Source: Apostichopus japonicus (lineage: Eukaryota > Echinodermata > Holothuroidea > Aspidochirotida > Stichopodidae). Taken from it: a DNA stretch of 64,000 bases. The stretch is from assembly GCF_037975245.1 (NCBI RefSeq), contig NC_092581.1:10485303-10549302 (forward strand), read 5' to 3'. Below the pieces are notes generated by a model. That model saw only the letters and a list, made by a program, of their open reading frames with translations, did not search any database and had not been told where the DNA came from. Below are positions 11,663 to 24,000 of the stretch, piece by piece. The stretch's first letter is position 1; the number at the start of each line of letters is the position of its first letter. The position numbers were made by a program, and so were the translations under genes.

Positions 11663-12950
11663 TATTAGTCAGGGGGCTTAGCAAATTTAACGTTACCGGC
11701 CGGACAAAAGTACCAAATTTGGTATGGAGTTTCTTTTCGACCTATCTATCGATTTTATCCGTGGAACCCACTTTATCGGTTCCGATTTTTCAAGATGGCG
11801 GCCAAAATCCAAGATGGCCGACAGAAAAAGGGAAATGTCATATATCTGGCTGTAAAAATCAGAAATGAACAAATGAGGGGTCAGTTCAGATGTTTCCGGG
11901 GTCACTGAAACAGATGATGGTCATGGCATGTTGCTTGGGCCACCCTTTACCAAGATGGCGGCCAGAATCCAAGATGGCCGCCTGTAAAAAAAGGAAATTT
12001 CATATCAATTCATTCCCCAGATCCCCTGTGCCCTTTACTGATCGGGACCATCAAACCTTCCGTCCTCAATCGTGTAAATGAAACCGGACTAGCAGCCTGA
12101 CTATATGTTATGGCTGGTATACTAATTGTGTCACTTTGGCTCAGGAAGCCACTTAGGACTTATTGGGGAACTTTGAGGTGTGATCGACCGTGGAGAGACA
12201 CTGTCGCAAAGCCCTTTATTATATGGGAGTTACGAGTGTTATGTAAGACTGATTACATTGAGTCAACTATATAATAGGGTAACTTGAGGGAAAACCGACC
12301 AGATGTGAATACCGACTCATTGGGAGATTTTGTACTATTGTGCACCCTTCATAAACACAACGTCAATTGTGCGGACAACACCCGCTAAGTCAGGTCACTA
12401 GTCATTTAAGGTATTTAGGTCGTTCCTATCGAACCTGTACTCCAGGGCTGCTGTTAGCGAGGATCTCCAGGAAGACTCGTTGTCTTGTATAGACAACCCC
12501 CCCCCCCCCCTCTCTCAGAGTAAAAACGATAGCTTTGGTTCGAATCTCTCCGTTGGTGAGCTCTGGACAGCGGTAGTAGCGTTGAAGAAGGGAAAGTCCC
12601 CAGTCGGGATGGCCTCCCTGCTGAGTTCTATAGGACCTTCTGGGAGGTTCTCGGTGGGGACTTGAGAGACGTGTTCGCTACCGCTTTCCAGTTGAATTAC
12701 ATGAGCCAAACACAGAGGGCTGGAAATATTGTTTATTGATTATTACAAAACAGATATATGACAATTCCCATTTTTCTGTCGGCCATCTTGGATTTTGGCC
12801 GCCATCTTGGAAAATCGGAACCGATCAAGTGGGTTCCACGGATAAAATCAATAGATAGGTCGAAAAGAAACTCCATGCCAAATTTGGTACTTTTGTCCGG
12901 CCGGTAACGTTAATCCTGAAAATTGCCGCTAAGCCACCTGACTATATACA
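11663..12950. mobile_element. DNA element with about 185-bp terminal inverted repeats
   Basis: The left arm (11663-11846) and right arm (12757-12950) are inverted copies. Shared blocks include TAGTCAGG..GGCTTAGC at the tips, GTTACCGGCCGGACAAAAG, TTCTTTTCGACCTATC, and AAGATGGC..CCAAAATCCAAGATGG. A further AAGATGGCGGCCAGAATCC block at 11951 is an internal repeat of the inner arm. No transposase is recognisable, and a LINE fragment lies inside. It looks like a non-autonomous foldback-type element. Superfamily and exact ends are uncertain. Confidence 0.75.
12421..12720 (+). pseudogene. LINE RT fragment, Tx1/L1-like
   Basis: Two frames carry consecutive pieces of a LINE reverse transcriptase N-terminus: ELWTAVVALKKGKSP in one frame, then FYRTFWEVLGGDLRDVF and LNYMSQTQRAG in the next. 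This is the 'A..L..GKSPG.DG.P.EFY..FW' region typical of Tx1/L1-type elements. A poly-C tract and a frameshift interrupt it. It is a short dead fragment inside the TIR element. Confidence 0.7.
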
Positions 12951-14484
12951 GTACTGACTATATGAGATATAGAATAGCCTAGCTAAATTAAGTATCTTCA
13001 GGACTAGACCTAAGAACGTGTTTGCCTTCTGTGTGTCATACTCATACTTAGCAAGACCTAGACCTTTGCTAAATCACAGGCGCTTCTACTGAATGCGAGT
13101 AATTGTGGTGTACGGTAACTTCTGAGGGCACACCTAACAAAATCCACACATTTATACACAGCAATTTTTATGCTTGGGTCAGTGCACTTTAGACCCCGTA
13201 GCTTGCCTTCGCTTTAATGAAGTGCATGGATATTATAAGACCACTAGTGGTCTACAAGTTCAGGAAAGTGGCTATACTAGTGATTGCCGACAGTGAAAGA
13301 AGAAAATATGGTTTTTGCCTGTTTCTGTTAGGTAGGCTACGGTACTTGTTAAAAATCCCTCTTGTGTATCACAACGAGGATGTTGGTACGCAGCGCAGTA
13401 GTGCTAGTAACAATGCGTGGGCAATCTTGTTTAAACAACTCACTAGAGTAGGGCTCTAAATTGACAACTCATTAATTGACAATTCATAACCATGGACGTT
13501 AAATATGAATGTAAGAGACTGACTTCGGTCAGCTTGTGGCTTTGATAAGCCAATGAGGCTTCTTTGCGAGTTCCTGCTTGCAGCCCCGGATGATCTAAAA
13601 TACATACTTACATACAAATGTGACGCATTTATTGTAGTGGCCTAGGCTAACCTAGTGTAAAACTTACATAGGCTAGGCTATATAGCAATTAAGCTATATT
13701 AGGTTATATGTATTGATTATGTGAAATTTATTGAGAAAAATGATAACTTATTACTATTCATTTATAAAAACCATGAAACTCGTGTATGGTTAAACTTAAT
13801 CTAGACTAAACTTCAATCTAAATTGGTCAACAATCAGTGCTTTGGGGTAGGGGAGGGGGGTACTGGTGTGCCAAACTCTAACAGGTTTTGGCTGAAATGT
13901 AACTTAACTAGGCTAAACCTATCCATGTAATGAAATTAGTTTAGTCCTAGTCGCATGTAAGTTCGACATGAGAAATATAAATATGAAACACCACATAACT
14001 ATGTCACAGCTTTGCACTCCTTACACTCCTTGCAATATCAAAGAGACATGTATATGAATTGTTGGATATTACACCTCATGCTGTTCTCATATTATGATTA
14101 TACTCCCAAAAGTAGGTTTTGGAGAACTGTAAGTTAGGCAGATTATATTTCCATTTTAGGGACAGCAGATCATGAAATTGGTGTTAATCTTTATGAACTG
14201 AACTGCCCATAGCAGGGGCTCCTTATGGCATTGATTTTCTGAACATTCAAAAAGGGACAGATTTACATGTTTCATTGGAGATGTCACTGCCCTATCATAC
14301 ATCTCTTCAAAGAAGAATGTTTACAAGGGTATATATATATAAACTGGTAAGCATTTAAGCATGGTTCAAACCTCAAATAAAGAACTTTGGAATTACTTTT
14401 GTTTTACTTTTAAAATATTTTCTTACTAATGTGACCAGCTTCTATTAGGAGATGCAGAAATAAATAACTCTTTTCTGCTGTTAT
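12951..14484. other. Non-coding DNA with one dispersed repeat
   Basis: Apart from the repeat at 13458-13590 nothing is recognised. A GGCTA/TAGCC-rich style and scattered short open frames are all that is visible. Confidence 0.5.
13458..13590. repeat. Dispersed repeat, second copy in the palindrome centre
   Basis: The segment around GACTGACTTCGGTCAGC and TTTGATAAGCCAATGAGGCT matches the reverse complement of 35725-35865, including TTAAATATGAAT and the GCTTGCAG-type end. These are two members of one interspersed family. Confidence 0.8.
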
Positions 14485-15081
14485 GTGTCATTTTGCTTTG
14501 GCAGCAATGGAAGATTTGTCCCAAGAGGAATTAACAGCCATGACAGAGTACAGTACATGAAACACAACCTTGAGCCTTCTAATACCAAAATATACATGAC
14601 AAAAACTGCTGGCTGCAGTTCACTTAGTCCTGGGATGGTAAGCACTGTTCAATGTAATGCAGCTGAATACTGCCAAGTAGAAATAAAATATCCCCATACC
14701 AAAATACTGATATGCTTAACTACAGAAGATTTGCCATTCAAATTTATTTACCATTTTCATATAAAAATGGCAACAAGTGAACATGGTCGTTTATGTTGCT
14801 GCAATGTTAATGCTGTATACCCTGGGCTGACCCTCCGTTTCTGGAAAGGATCGGAAACGATGACAGAAATAAAAAATTTTTATATCAGAGAATTCTCGCT
14901 ACCCAACATGATCAATCATGACCAGTGTGATACACATAAAATGTCTATAACTCTTCACTCATTTTTTTTACCAAGATTTAAAGTAATGCACTATTGCAAC
15001 CTCCTTGCAATCATTCATAGATGTAAATCAAGTAATTTTAATTGTTTAGCTCAATGTTTAATTCACATGGAATTGCATTAG
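14485..15081 (+). CDS. 198-codon open frame, unrecognised
   Basis: This is the longest open frame not explained by a repeat. It starts at an ATG, has an ordinary mixed composition with 11 or so Cys, and no domain I recognise. There is no signal peptide or membrane helix. It ends about 200 bases before the second Gmr1 fragment. At this AT content a frame of this length can be a chance event, so treat it as hypothetical. Confidence 0.25.
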   Translation: MSFCFGSNGRFVPRGINSHDRVQYMKHNLEPSNTKIYMTKTAGCSSLSPGMVSTVQCNAAEYCQVEIKYPHTKILICLTTEDLPFKFIYHFHIKMATSEHGRLCCCNVNAVYPGLTLRFWKGSETMTEIKNFYIREFSLPNMINHDQCDTHKMSITLHSFFLPRFKVMHYCNLLAIIHRCKSSNFNCLAQCLIHMELH

Positions 15082-15284
15082 CTGATAGCCCACTGATTAT
15101 TGGTAACCAGCTTGGATAGATGTTAGGAAATTAAACAATTAATTTACTGGGGTGTCAGCCAGAAGTGACAGGACTTTGCAAAGCAAAAAACAAACTTGTC
15201 TAAAATGAAGAGAAATCGCTTTGATAGAGATCTTTCAGTGCTTTGAAGTACAAGTGCAACTTTGAAGTGTGGACTTAAATTGAC

Positions 15285-16350
15285 TGTTTTGTCATCAGTA
15301 TCATGCACAGATGTGATGAATGATCGTGTAATGCCGGTAAAAGTAGGTAAGGTAGGCAACCATAGAGTTCACAAACAAAGAACAGGTGAAGTTAAGACAT
15401 GTATATTAATATATGGTACTGTAAGACAAGTTCCAGTCGCAACTTTAGGATTAGACATACCATATTTTGTAGGAACTGTCTCAGCTCTAGGTATGGATGA
15501 CCCAGTATACGAATTGATACTGGGTAATGTACTAGGGGTTAAAGAACCAACATAGCCAGACGAAAATTGGGGTAAGTCTGTAGTCATTAGTGATGTACTT
15601 GTATCAGTGTTGGAAAAAAAGAACAGTAAACATGAAGGGACAAATGAACGTCATTAAATACTTATAGGATCAGCAGTACAGACAAGAAGCCAACTTAGAG
15701 AGGAAGACAAATCCCTCAAAAAGTTAAGAGTAACCTCCCCTATTACAGAGGAAATCACTGCCGATATGTTAGCAAAACAACAGCATAAAAATCCATCTTT
15801 AGAGAAGATGAGAGGACTAGCAAAGACAGGTGAACAGAAGTTAAGTAAGAATGGTAGTACTTACAAGTATATTGTGTCTAAGAGTATATTGTACAGGGAA
15901 TTTCAATCTCCTTATGCAGAATTTGGAGCTACCCTGAGACAAGTAGTAGTACCTTCAGAGTATAGACAGCATGTTCCAAAGATAGTTAATAAGTCTGTTC
16001 TGGTGGCCACGTAGGCTTTAACACAACAAAGGACAAGATCATGACGAACTTTATTTGACCAGGTATACAAGCTGATATCACAAGATATTGTCAATCCTGC
16101 GATGTGTGCCAAAGGACAAACCCCGAAGGTAGGGTTACCAAGGTACCCCTAGGAAGTGTTCCACTCATAGGAGAATCATTCCAGCGGGTGGCAGTAGATT
16201 AAGTTGGACCTATCAAGCCAAGTACAGAAAGAGGTCATAGGTATATTTTAGTATTGGTAGATTATGAGACTTGTTACCTGGAGGCAGTTTCTTTGAAGAC
16301 AATTAAGACAGAAGCAGTGGCTGGGGCACTCTTGAGCATATATTCAAGCG
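15285..16350 (+). pseudogene. Second Gmr1-like fragment: protease to integrase
   Basis: The translated pieces parallel the first element: YGTVRQVPVAT.. and DDPVYELILGNV.. (protease end), a TRSQLREE linker, RQVVVPSEYRQ, the HHCC finger with YCQSCDVCQR, and VPLGSVPLI..FQRVAVD at the first catalytic Asp. Stops (near 15555, 16050 and 16200) and frameshifts break it. The sequence is clearly diverged from the 2.8-8.5 kb copy, so it is a different lineage or a much older insertion. It stops within the integrase core where the RTE-type LINE begins. Confidence 0.85.
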
Positions 16351-16351
16351 A

Positions 16352-18007
16352 TTAGTGGGAGGAGATCTCCTCAGCCAGGCATTGGTATCAAGGATAAGAA
16401 TGGAGAGATGCTTTATGAAGCCGATAAGATCAAAGACCGATGGTTAGAATATGGCACACAACTCTTTAGCTCAGACCTACCAGGGCACACCCCTGATGAA
16501 CATCCACCAGAAGCACTGGAACCAGAAGTTATGCCAAGTGAAATTAGAGCAGCCACAAAGAAACTGAAGGTTGGCAAAGCGGCTGGTCTGGATGGGACTT
16601 CTGGAGAAATGATAAAGGCAGGAGGAGAGACCGTAGTACAAGCCATGAAAACAATAAGTGATAACATCTGGAGGACTGGTGTTTGGCCAAGTGACTGGAC
16701 ACAATCTGAAATTATAACCCTACCAAAGGTACCAGGGAAACAGGACTGCTCCAAGCATAGAACCATCAGTCTGTTGTGCCACGCTTCTAAAGTGCTGCTG
16801 GAAGTTATTCGTAACAGGTTAGCACACTTTGTAATGCCGCAGATCGCTGAGGAGCAGTTTGGTTTTGCTGCCGGCAAAGGGACAACTGATGCTATCCTCA
16901 CCATACGTAACATCATCGAGAAAACAGTGAAAAGACAAGATCAACAACTGTGGCTGATGTTTGTTGATTACAGCAAAGCCTTTGACACAGTCAACCACGC
17001 TGTCCTGTGGAAAACTCTCTTGGATTATGGCACACCTAAACACCTAGTCTGGCTACTGGAGAGACTATACTCAGAAGCTACTGGAGTTATTAGAGTCGAA
17101 GATGACCACACAGACCAGTTTCCATTTGAGAAAGAGTTCGGCAGGGCTGCATTGTGTCCCCCTTGCTTTTCAATGCCTGTGGTGAAGCCATCTTGCGACA
17201 GGTGAAAGAGACACTAGATGAAAGATCGGGTAGCATTGTTGGTGGAAGAGGAATATGGAATATACGCTATGCTGATGACACCACATTGATTGCACGCTCA
17301 AAAACAGAACTGGAAAAGCAAGCAGTTGAATTGGAGAAATGCAGCCACACCTTTGGTCTCCATATAAACTCAGCCAAAACTCATGTTATGGTTCATGTTA
17401 GCAAAGAACAGATTTTTCTTGTGCTATAAACCAGGTAGACATCTTCAAATACCTTGGCTCAATGGTAAGGATTGATGGAGACTCTACACCAGAGATTTGT
17501 ACTAGGTTGGCAATTGCAAGAGATGCCACCAGCCAGCTAATTGGATTGTGGAAGGCAAAAGAGATCAGCCTGAAACTGAAGAAACAGCTGATAAAATCTC
17601 TTGTGTGGAGTGTAGCTCTCTATGGTGCAGAAAGTTGGGCATTAAAACAGAATGACATGAAGAAAATAGAATCACTTGAGCTGTGGGTGTGGCGTAGAAT
17701 GCTTTAGGTCAGCTGGAAAGATAGAAAGACAAATGTATGGATCCGCCAAAGGGTAGGAGTTTCAGAAGAGGAAGGTCTACTTGTCCAGTTAAGGAAGAGG
17801 AAGCTGTCTATGTATGGACATTGGAAGCGCCGATCAGAATTCAGATGACAGTAGAAGGAGAAGTAGAAAGGAAGGCCTGGCCAGGACGTAGGAAAACAGG
17901 ATGGATCGATAACATCAAGAAGTGGACAGATGGAGGAATGGCCGTGACAAGAGCAAAGGCAAACAAGAGAATGCCGACGGTTCTATGAGGACTATGGCAA
18001 AACAGCA

Positions 18008-18010
<3 letters not shown>
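16352..18010 (+). pseudogene. RTE-type non-LTR retrotransposon, 5'-truncated ORF2
   Basis: The RT begins with a GKAAGLDGTSGEMIKAGGE block. Next are IAEEQFGFAAGKGTTDAI and FVDYSKAFDTVNHAVLW (catalytic Asp), the YADD box at 17268-17279, and a KYLGSM..W..LYGAESWAL thumb/C-terminal region. These are typical of the RTE group. Frame changes occur near 17145 and 17400-17460, with stops after 17705. The endonuclease is absent. The 3' end reads directly into a (TA)n tract, and RTE elements commonly end in simple repeats. It would have encoded a reverse transcriptase for target-primed insertion; this copy is dead. Confidence 0.9.
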
Positions 18011-18080
<70 letters not shown>

Positions 18081-18085
18081 CATAC

Positions 18086-18170
<85 letters not shown>

Positions 18171-18200
18171 TAATCATATATATATATATATTAATCATAA
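18011..18200. repeat. Compound (TA)n-(CA)n-(TA)n microsatellite
   Basis: About 55 bases of TA, a mixed TACATA stretch, about 28 bases of CA, then more TA. It follows the RTE-type LINE tail and could have grown from its simple-repeat end. Confidence 0.95.
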
Positions 18201-18669
18201 TGCTAAATTTTAAACTAACATTTATTAGATTATTACTGCTTAAAATTAAGGCTGCAACCCTTGCTTGGATCACACATTTCTAACCATAGCAGTTTTGTTG
18301 ATCTTTCAGTGTGTTTATTTATGTACATAACCGTATATATCTATTCTCACCTTTTATCGTTACAGCACGTCATGCACGAATGAAGAAAATAAACTGCTAT
18401 TATAATAAAAACTAGCAATCAATTTATTCACGGCATATACAAGACCATTGATCGATTCCACCGTGCAATAGGGAGTGTAGGTTCAAATTCTATAGAAAAA
18501 TACAATATTCACTAGTCACACCTTTAATTGTCGACGAAAGCAGCCTTTTAAACACTTCACACGCAAAGGGGAAGCGAACTATACACCATACGTATATTCA
18601 TAACTAAACAGAGAACCAGCCTAGGACACATACTCGTGTCACGTTAAGGCATAAGATTTGTACGTCATC

Positions 18670-18745
18670 ATGAATATCATGAGAAGTGTATCGTTCATTT
18701 TATGTGGAATACTTATATTGAGTGGTGATGTCGTATCTGGACAAG
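18670..18745 (+). CDS. SRCR receptor exon 1: signal peptide
   Basis: 76 bases encode 25 residues plus one base (phase 1): MNIMRS, then a hydrophobic core and VVSGQ, a likely signal peptidase region. The donor is ACAAG/GTGACA. The next exon's first codon (GAT) is completed across the junction. Confidence 0.8.
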
Positions 18746-20971
18746 GTGACAAATACTTCCTTAATTTTTAAATGATTATTCTTTGCATTCTAGCTTAAGG
18801 AGAGTGCTTGAAAAAGTTTCACCACATTAAATATATAAAAAGTAATAACCCTAAGGGAAATCACAGCCTTGTATAATCATATATCACTTCCCACCTGTTT
18901 CTCGACCAATACTTTCTGTTTACTAAGTGTATAATGTAGCCTGTTCTAAAAGGCAGGTAGAGTATCTAATAGCTTAGGTTAATCTAGTGCATGCGCTATA
19001 ATAGTGTAGTAAGTGGAATCCTCGTTTTCCGGCCGTTAAGGCTTGGAACATATTCTGGTGTGTCTCAGTGTTAAACGACCAAGGACTCAATACCAAGGGC
19101 GTAGGAACCGGGGGGAATGGGCTGGGGGGGGGGGGCGGGGGCGCCAGCCCCCAGTGAAAAATGTGGAGGGGCGGAAGTATCATTCCGCCCCCTGCTTCGC
19201 AAGTCAGAAAATCCCTTTTTCATTTCCAAATGAGAAAAAAAATCTCATTTGGAGCACCAAATTGCATCTAAGGCCTGGTGAAAATACTAAATTAAGTTTA
19301 CAAAATGGAGTGGGTGTTGAAGTGTGCTATATTGCACCAAATTGCATCTGAGGCTACATGGAAATGCAAAAAATTCCAAAGGGGAGGGGGACACCCCCTC
19401 CCCTTAGACCCCTCCTCCAGGCCGGCCATCAGTCTTCAGCCCCCCCCCCCCCACTAAAAAGTACCTTCCTACGCCACTGCTCAATACTGCATATACATTG
19501 TTGTCTTCAGTAAGAAACATGTCATGTTCACAGTGTATCTGATCCTCCAGTTATCTTTATGAAATGAGAGGTGCTTAGTTCTCATTTTCGTTCATTATGC
19601 GTTCATTTTACTCACACTTTAAGGCACCGACATTACAAAACGATTGTCTGCGTGTTCATTTTGGCTACAAACGACACCAAATAGCCACATTACAGTTTAT
19701 TTAGTTAATAATGTTTTTCTTTATGTTTCAACGTACCAAGGTTGTTGTTCGTGAATGAAATGTTTCATTTAATGACTGAAAATGACAGTAATAGTTGTTA
19801 AAACTAACAAGAAAGGCGTAAAAAAAACTGTTCGCATTATCGTTGCAAGATGTGAGGTTAGTAATGAAATGCAACACGAAACAGCGACGGTGTCACCGTT
19901 ATATCACATGCAAAATATTCATGTTTTAGTTTCATATTCCACATTTGACTAAATATGTTAACTTGATAGCCACCCGACATGATGTAATCCATAAGCCCTT
20001 GTCGGCTTCTCCCACACTCATGGTCCTAAATATAACTGCCTCGTGTTGTTATTTATTATCTCCGTCAGCAATAGTCCGTACTGCATACTGCATACTGCAC
20101 TTATAGTACGCTAATCCTGTTAGATAGTAGGAGGCTGTTGTTTCTACTCGACTTAACTTTCCTCTGTGTTAGATTTAATCTCCGGACAACCTTTTTTTTA
20201 TTCATATGACTTTGGAAGCGAGATTATTGCTGAAGTGAATATACAATAAAGATATGTCATTGTTCCTTCGATCAGTTTCATCGACCGTCTGTTAGAACTT
20301 GATCTAACTGTCACTGTTAGTAGGCGTACAAGGACTAGAGGTAGAAGCCTAGGTCTTATAGTGTAATATAAGTAGCCTCGTCAGAGACATAGTTCCGATA
20401 GGGGAGCTTCGTAGGTTATAACTATGCATTACAATGCGTGTCACCATTCGCTTGTTTAAACCACTTGGCATGGCCTAACAGAATATGGGAATGAATTTTT
20501 TTATACATTTATTGATACTTCTGATCAATACTGTCTTAATTAATGAAACTTTTTTGGCAAACTTAGCTTGGTGATTTTTCACGCTTCGTCAGATACGCAG
20601 CTTAAATAAGTTCCATTTATTTTAAATGAACAGTTTATGCATATTCTTTTTGTAAACGCACAGAATCAATTTAAGAGCATACATGCAAATACTATTCTGA
20701 GAGAGAAATGTATTGACCATTCAATCTAACAATGCGATCGTATCGTCCACAAGGGTATTGTAGGAGAATAACAACGTAAATATATATCACCTGTTAGTTT
20801 TCTCCATGAAGATGGAGGATTGGCGTTTGTGCTGATGTATCCTATTCAGCAAACTATAACGAGAAAAAGAGAAAACTGATTTCAACACGCACACACAAGC
20901 ACGCACGCACGCGCAAAGGCACGCACACATACACACACGCTTTATATGCAGACACCCTAACCTCTAGGCTA

Positions 20972-21041
<70 letters not shown>

Positions 21042-24000
21042 TATATATATATATAGCCGATATATATATAGCCTATATATATATAGCCTATATATATATA
21101 TATATATATAATTAAAATCGGGATTCGAACCCGGGCCTCCCGCTCTTTACGCGGACACCCTAACCACTAGGATAGGGACGCTGCATGTCCAGAGGTTCGA
21201 AATTGGTAAGGATACCTTTCCAAATGACATATCTTAACACACTTATGTAAAATCGTGTACACTGTCAAAAATAAGTTGAACCGCACAAATGAAGGTAATA
21301 CGAAGGAATTGATTTCACCACCTTCACAATCTATGCCCACTCGCCGAAATAAAATGTTTTCAAAGGGATAGCCCCTCAAACCCCTTTCCAGAACGGACCT
21401 GTTTCAGCGTAGCATTCGAAATCAAATGGTGTCATGAAAAGTAATATTAATTGCAGCGTTAATCAAACTTTTATCATCTGTATCTAAAAACAAAAATTAG
21501 TCATCAATGCAGTATACTTCGGTAGAACCTCGCTTGTTTGTGCTGGTATCACGTCTCTCCCGAGACTTATTTCACGACAAACATGAATAAAATGTCAGGC
21601 TGTCCGTCAACATAGTCAGTCATACAATAATTCATATGAGAAGAGGAAGGGTATAAGAACAGTCGCATCAGTTCGACAATTATACAAGATAGGTAGTAAC
21701 ATGATGGCACTAGTATAGAAATAGATGTATAGACAAAGACAATTGGTATTATACTGTATTATGTATGATATATATGTATATTATTATATTACTGCTTCCA
21801 ATAATATAATCCTATTGTATCAGAATCTAAAGGGATCACAGATGTTATTCAACTACAGTTGTTATGAGTGTTAATTCATGGGTCTGGAAGGATAGTGACA
21901 AAACGGATTAAGCATGCGATCTCTTATATATATACACTCCTAGATATGACTAAGATACGAAATACTGAACAGAATAAAACATGGCAATATCAACAAGTCA
22001 TTTCACCAATAGTATGAAGCGTTCTATGCAACATATAATTACAATTGTTATTTTGAGTAACCAAGAATAGGTGTATTCTCATACGTATCTCAGATGATGG
22101 ACACGTTCGCCTTCGTGATGGTGGTTACTACTACGGGAGAGTGGAAATCTACTATAATGGACAATGGGGAACAGTATGTGACGACAGTTGGGAATTAAAT
22201 GACGCCAACGTTGTTTGTCGTCAATTAGGCTTTCCATCAGCCGTCGCTGCTCTTACCGACGCATACTACGGACGGGGAACAGGACCCATTTTGCTCGATG
22301 AAGTTGAATGCGTAGGTTACGAGACACGACTGGAGTACTGCACCAATGAAGGATGGTATATTCAAGATTGTGAACACTGGGAGGATGCTGGTGTAGAATG
22401 TTTAACCGGTAAACTATTTATACATATACAATGTTGATTTACTGTTAAGGTTTACCGACAAAATGATATTAGACAGTTTGCCTATTAGGAGAGTATGCCG
22501 TATAGCAAAGAGTGTAACGTCACCATTTAATACCAAATATAACAGAAAAGTTGGTTGATGCGGTATTTTGTGGGTGTTTAGTGCGTTTCCTGCATGGCAA
22601 AGTAAGGCCAATTACAGGAAAGCAAGTCAAATAACATAAGAAGCGTAGTTTCTTTTATTTTATTGGAAGTGTGAGGTGGGGTTAACACTCGTCCCAGAAT
22701 AAAGGAACATTCTTACTTAAATCCTGACGCTGTTTCACGGTTTCAGTAGGAAATGTCAGTTGTATGTTAAATGTTTCTATATAAACGTTTTTCCAAACTT
22801 CCAAATTTTCTTATTCACTTACTGCTAAATGTGACTAGCTAATCTCCGACATGTAGCATAGTGTGGATAAGATAATGTTGGCTGTTGATTTGTGCAATAT
22901 TATAGTTGTTCTAAACTTGCATCCCACCTCACAAACCTTGTGGCACTGAACTGAACTGTGAGGTGAACTGAAAGGTGGGGTTGGGTAAACTCATCCCAGA
23001 ATAAAGGAACATTCTTACCTAATTCATGACGCTGTTTCGCGGTTTCAGTAGGACTTGTCGGTTGTATGTGTAATGTTCTACATAAAAGTCAATAATTCGT
23101 GCAAAAGTTGTTCTAAACTTGCGGCCCACCTCACAAACTTTGTGGCACTGAACTGAACTTGGTGGATTAGTGAGCATGAGTGGGCACAATGAGGTAATAC
23201 ATTTAAATAGGGTGTATACATGGTGTATGGATTGTATGATGTCAGTCTCTGAAAAGTTATACCTTATTAATTAATGTTACATACACATCCGGTGAAAACG
23301 TCTCCTAAACTGTCAGCCTGATAGTTGTGAAATTTAGTATATACGTACCTTACTACTGCCTTACTCCCTATCAATAATTATGATGTATTCAGGAAGTCCC
23401 TTAGTTAGTTATATAAGTGTTTATTTGTAAAAAAACACTTGACACATGCAGGCACCGCTTTGCCGGCTGTACAATATGTTAGTATTTGAAACAAACTATT
23501 CAAATTATATATTTCAGTTTTTAAGTATGAAGTATTAAATGCACCCTCCCCTCCCAGTGTTAATCGGGGAAGTGGAGGGGGGCAGAATATCTGACACTTC
23601 ATCGTGGGCTTTTGCAATGAGAATTTCTAACTTCACTGATCTTCGTTTTCATAGATGCTTTTTACATTTCCCTCGGCAGATATTTACATGACATCTCCAT
23701 TTCCCCAGGAGATCAACGGTGATGTCAGACTGACGGGAGGATCAAAACCAAATGAGGGACGTGTGGAGATATATTATTATGGAACATGGTACACAGTCTG
23801 CATTGATTACTGGGATAGCGCGGACGCCACGGTAGTTTGTCGACAACTCGGATACGAAGAACGTGCCCACGCAGTTTATGGTGCTAACTTTGGTTCTGGG
23901 TATCTTGATAGGCTTCTTGATGACGTAGAGTGCCATGGATGGGAATCGACATTATTAGACTGTTCTAATGCAGGTTTGTTCCGACACGACTGTGGGAAAT

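Noticed and set aside
23655-23679. ATG-led start of SRCR domain 2 as a separate gene
   Set aside because: The upstream part is intron; the CGGCAG acceptor keeps phase 1 with neighbouring SRCR exons.
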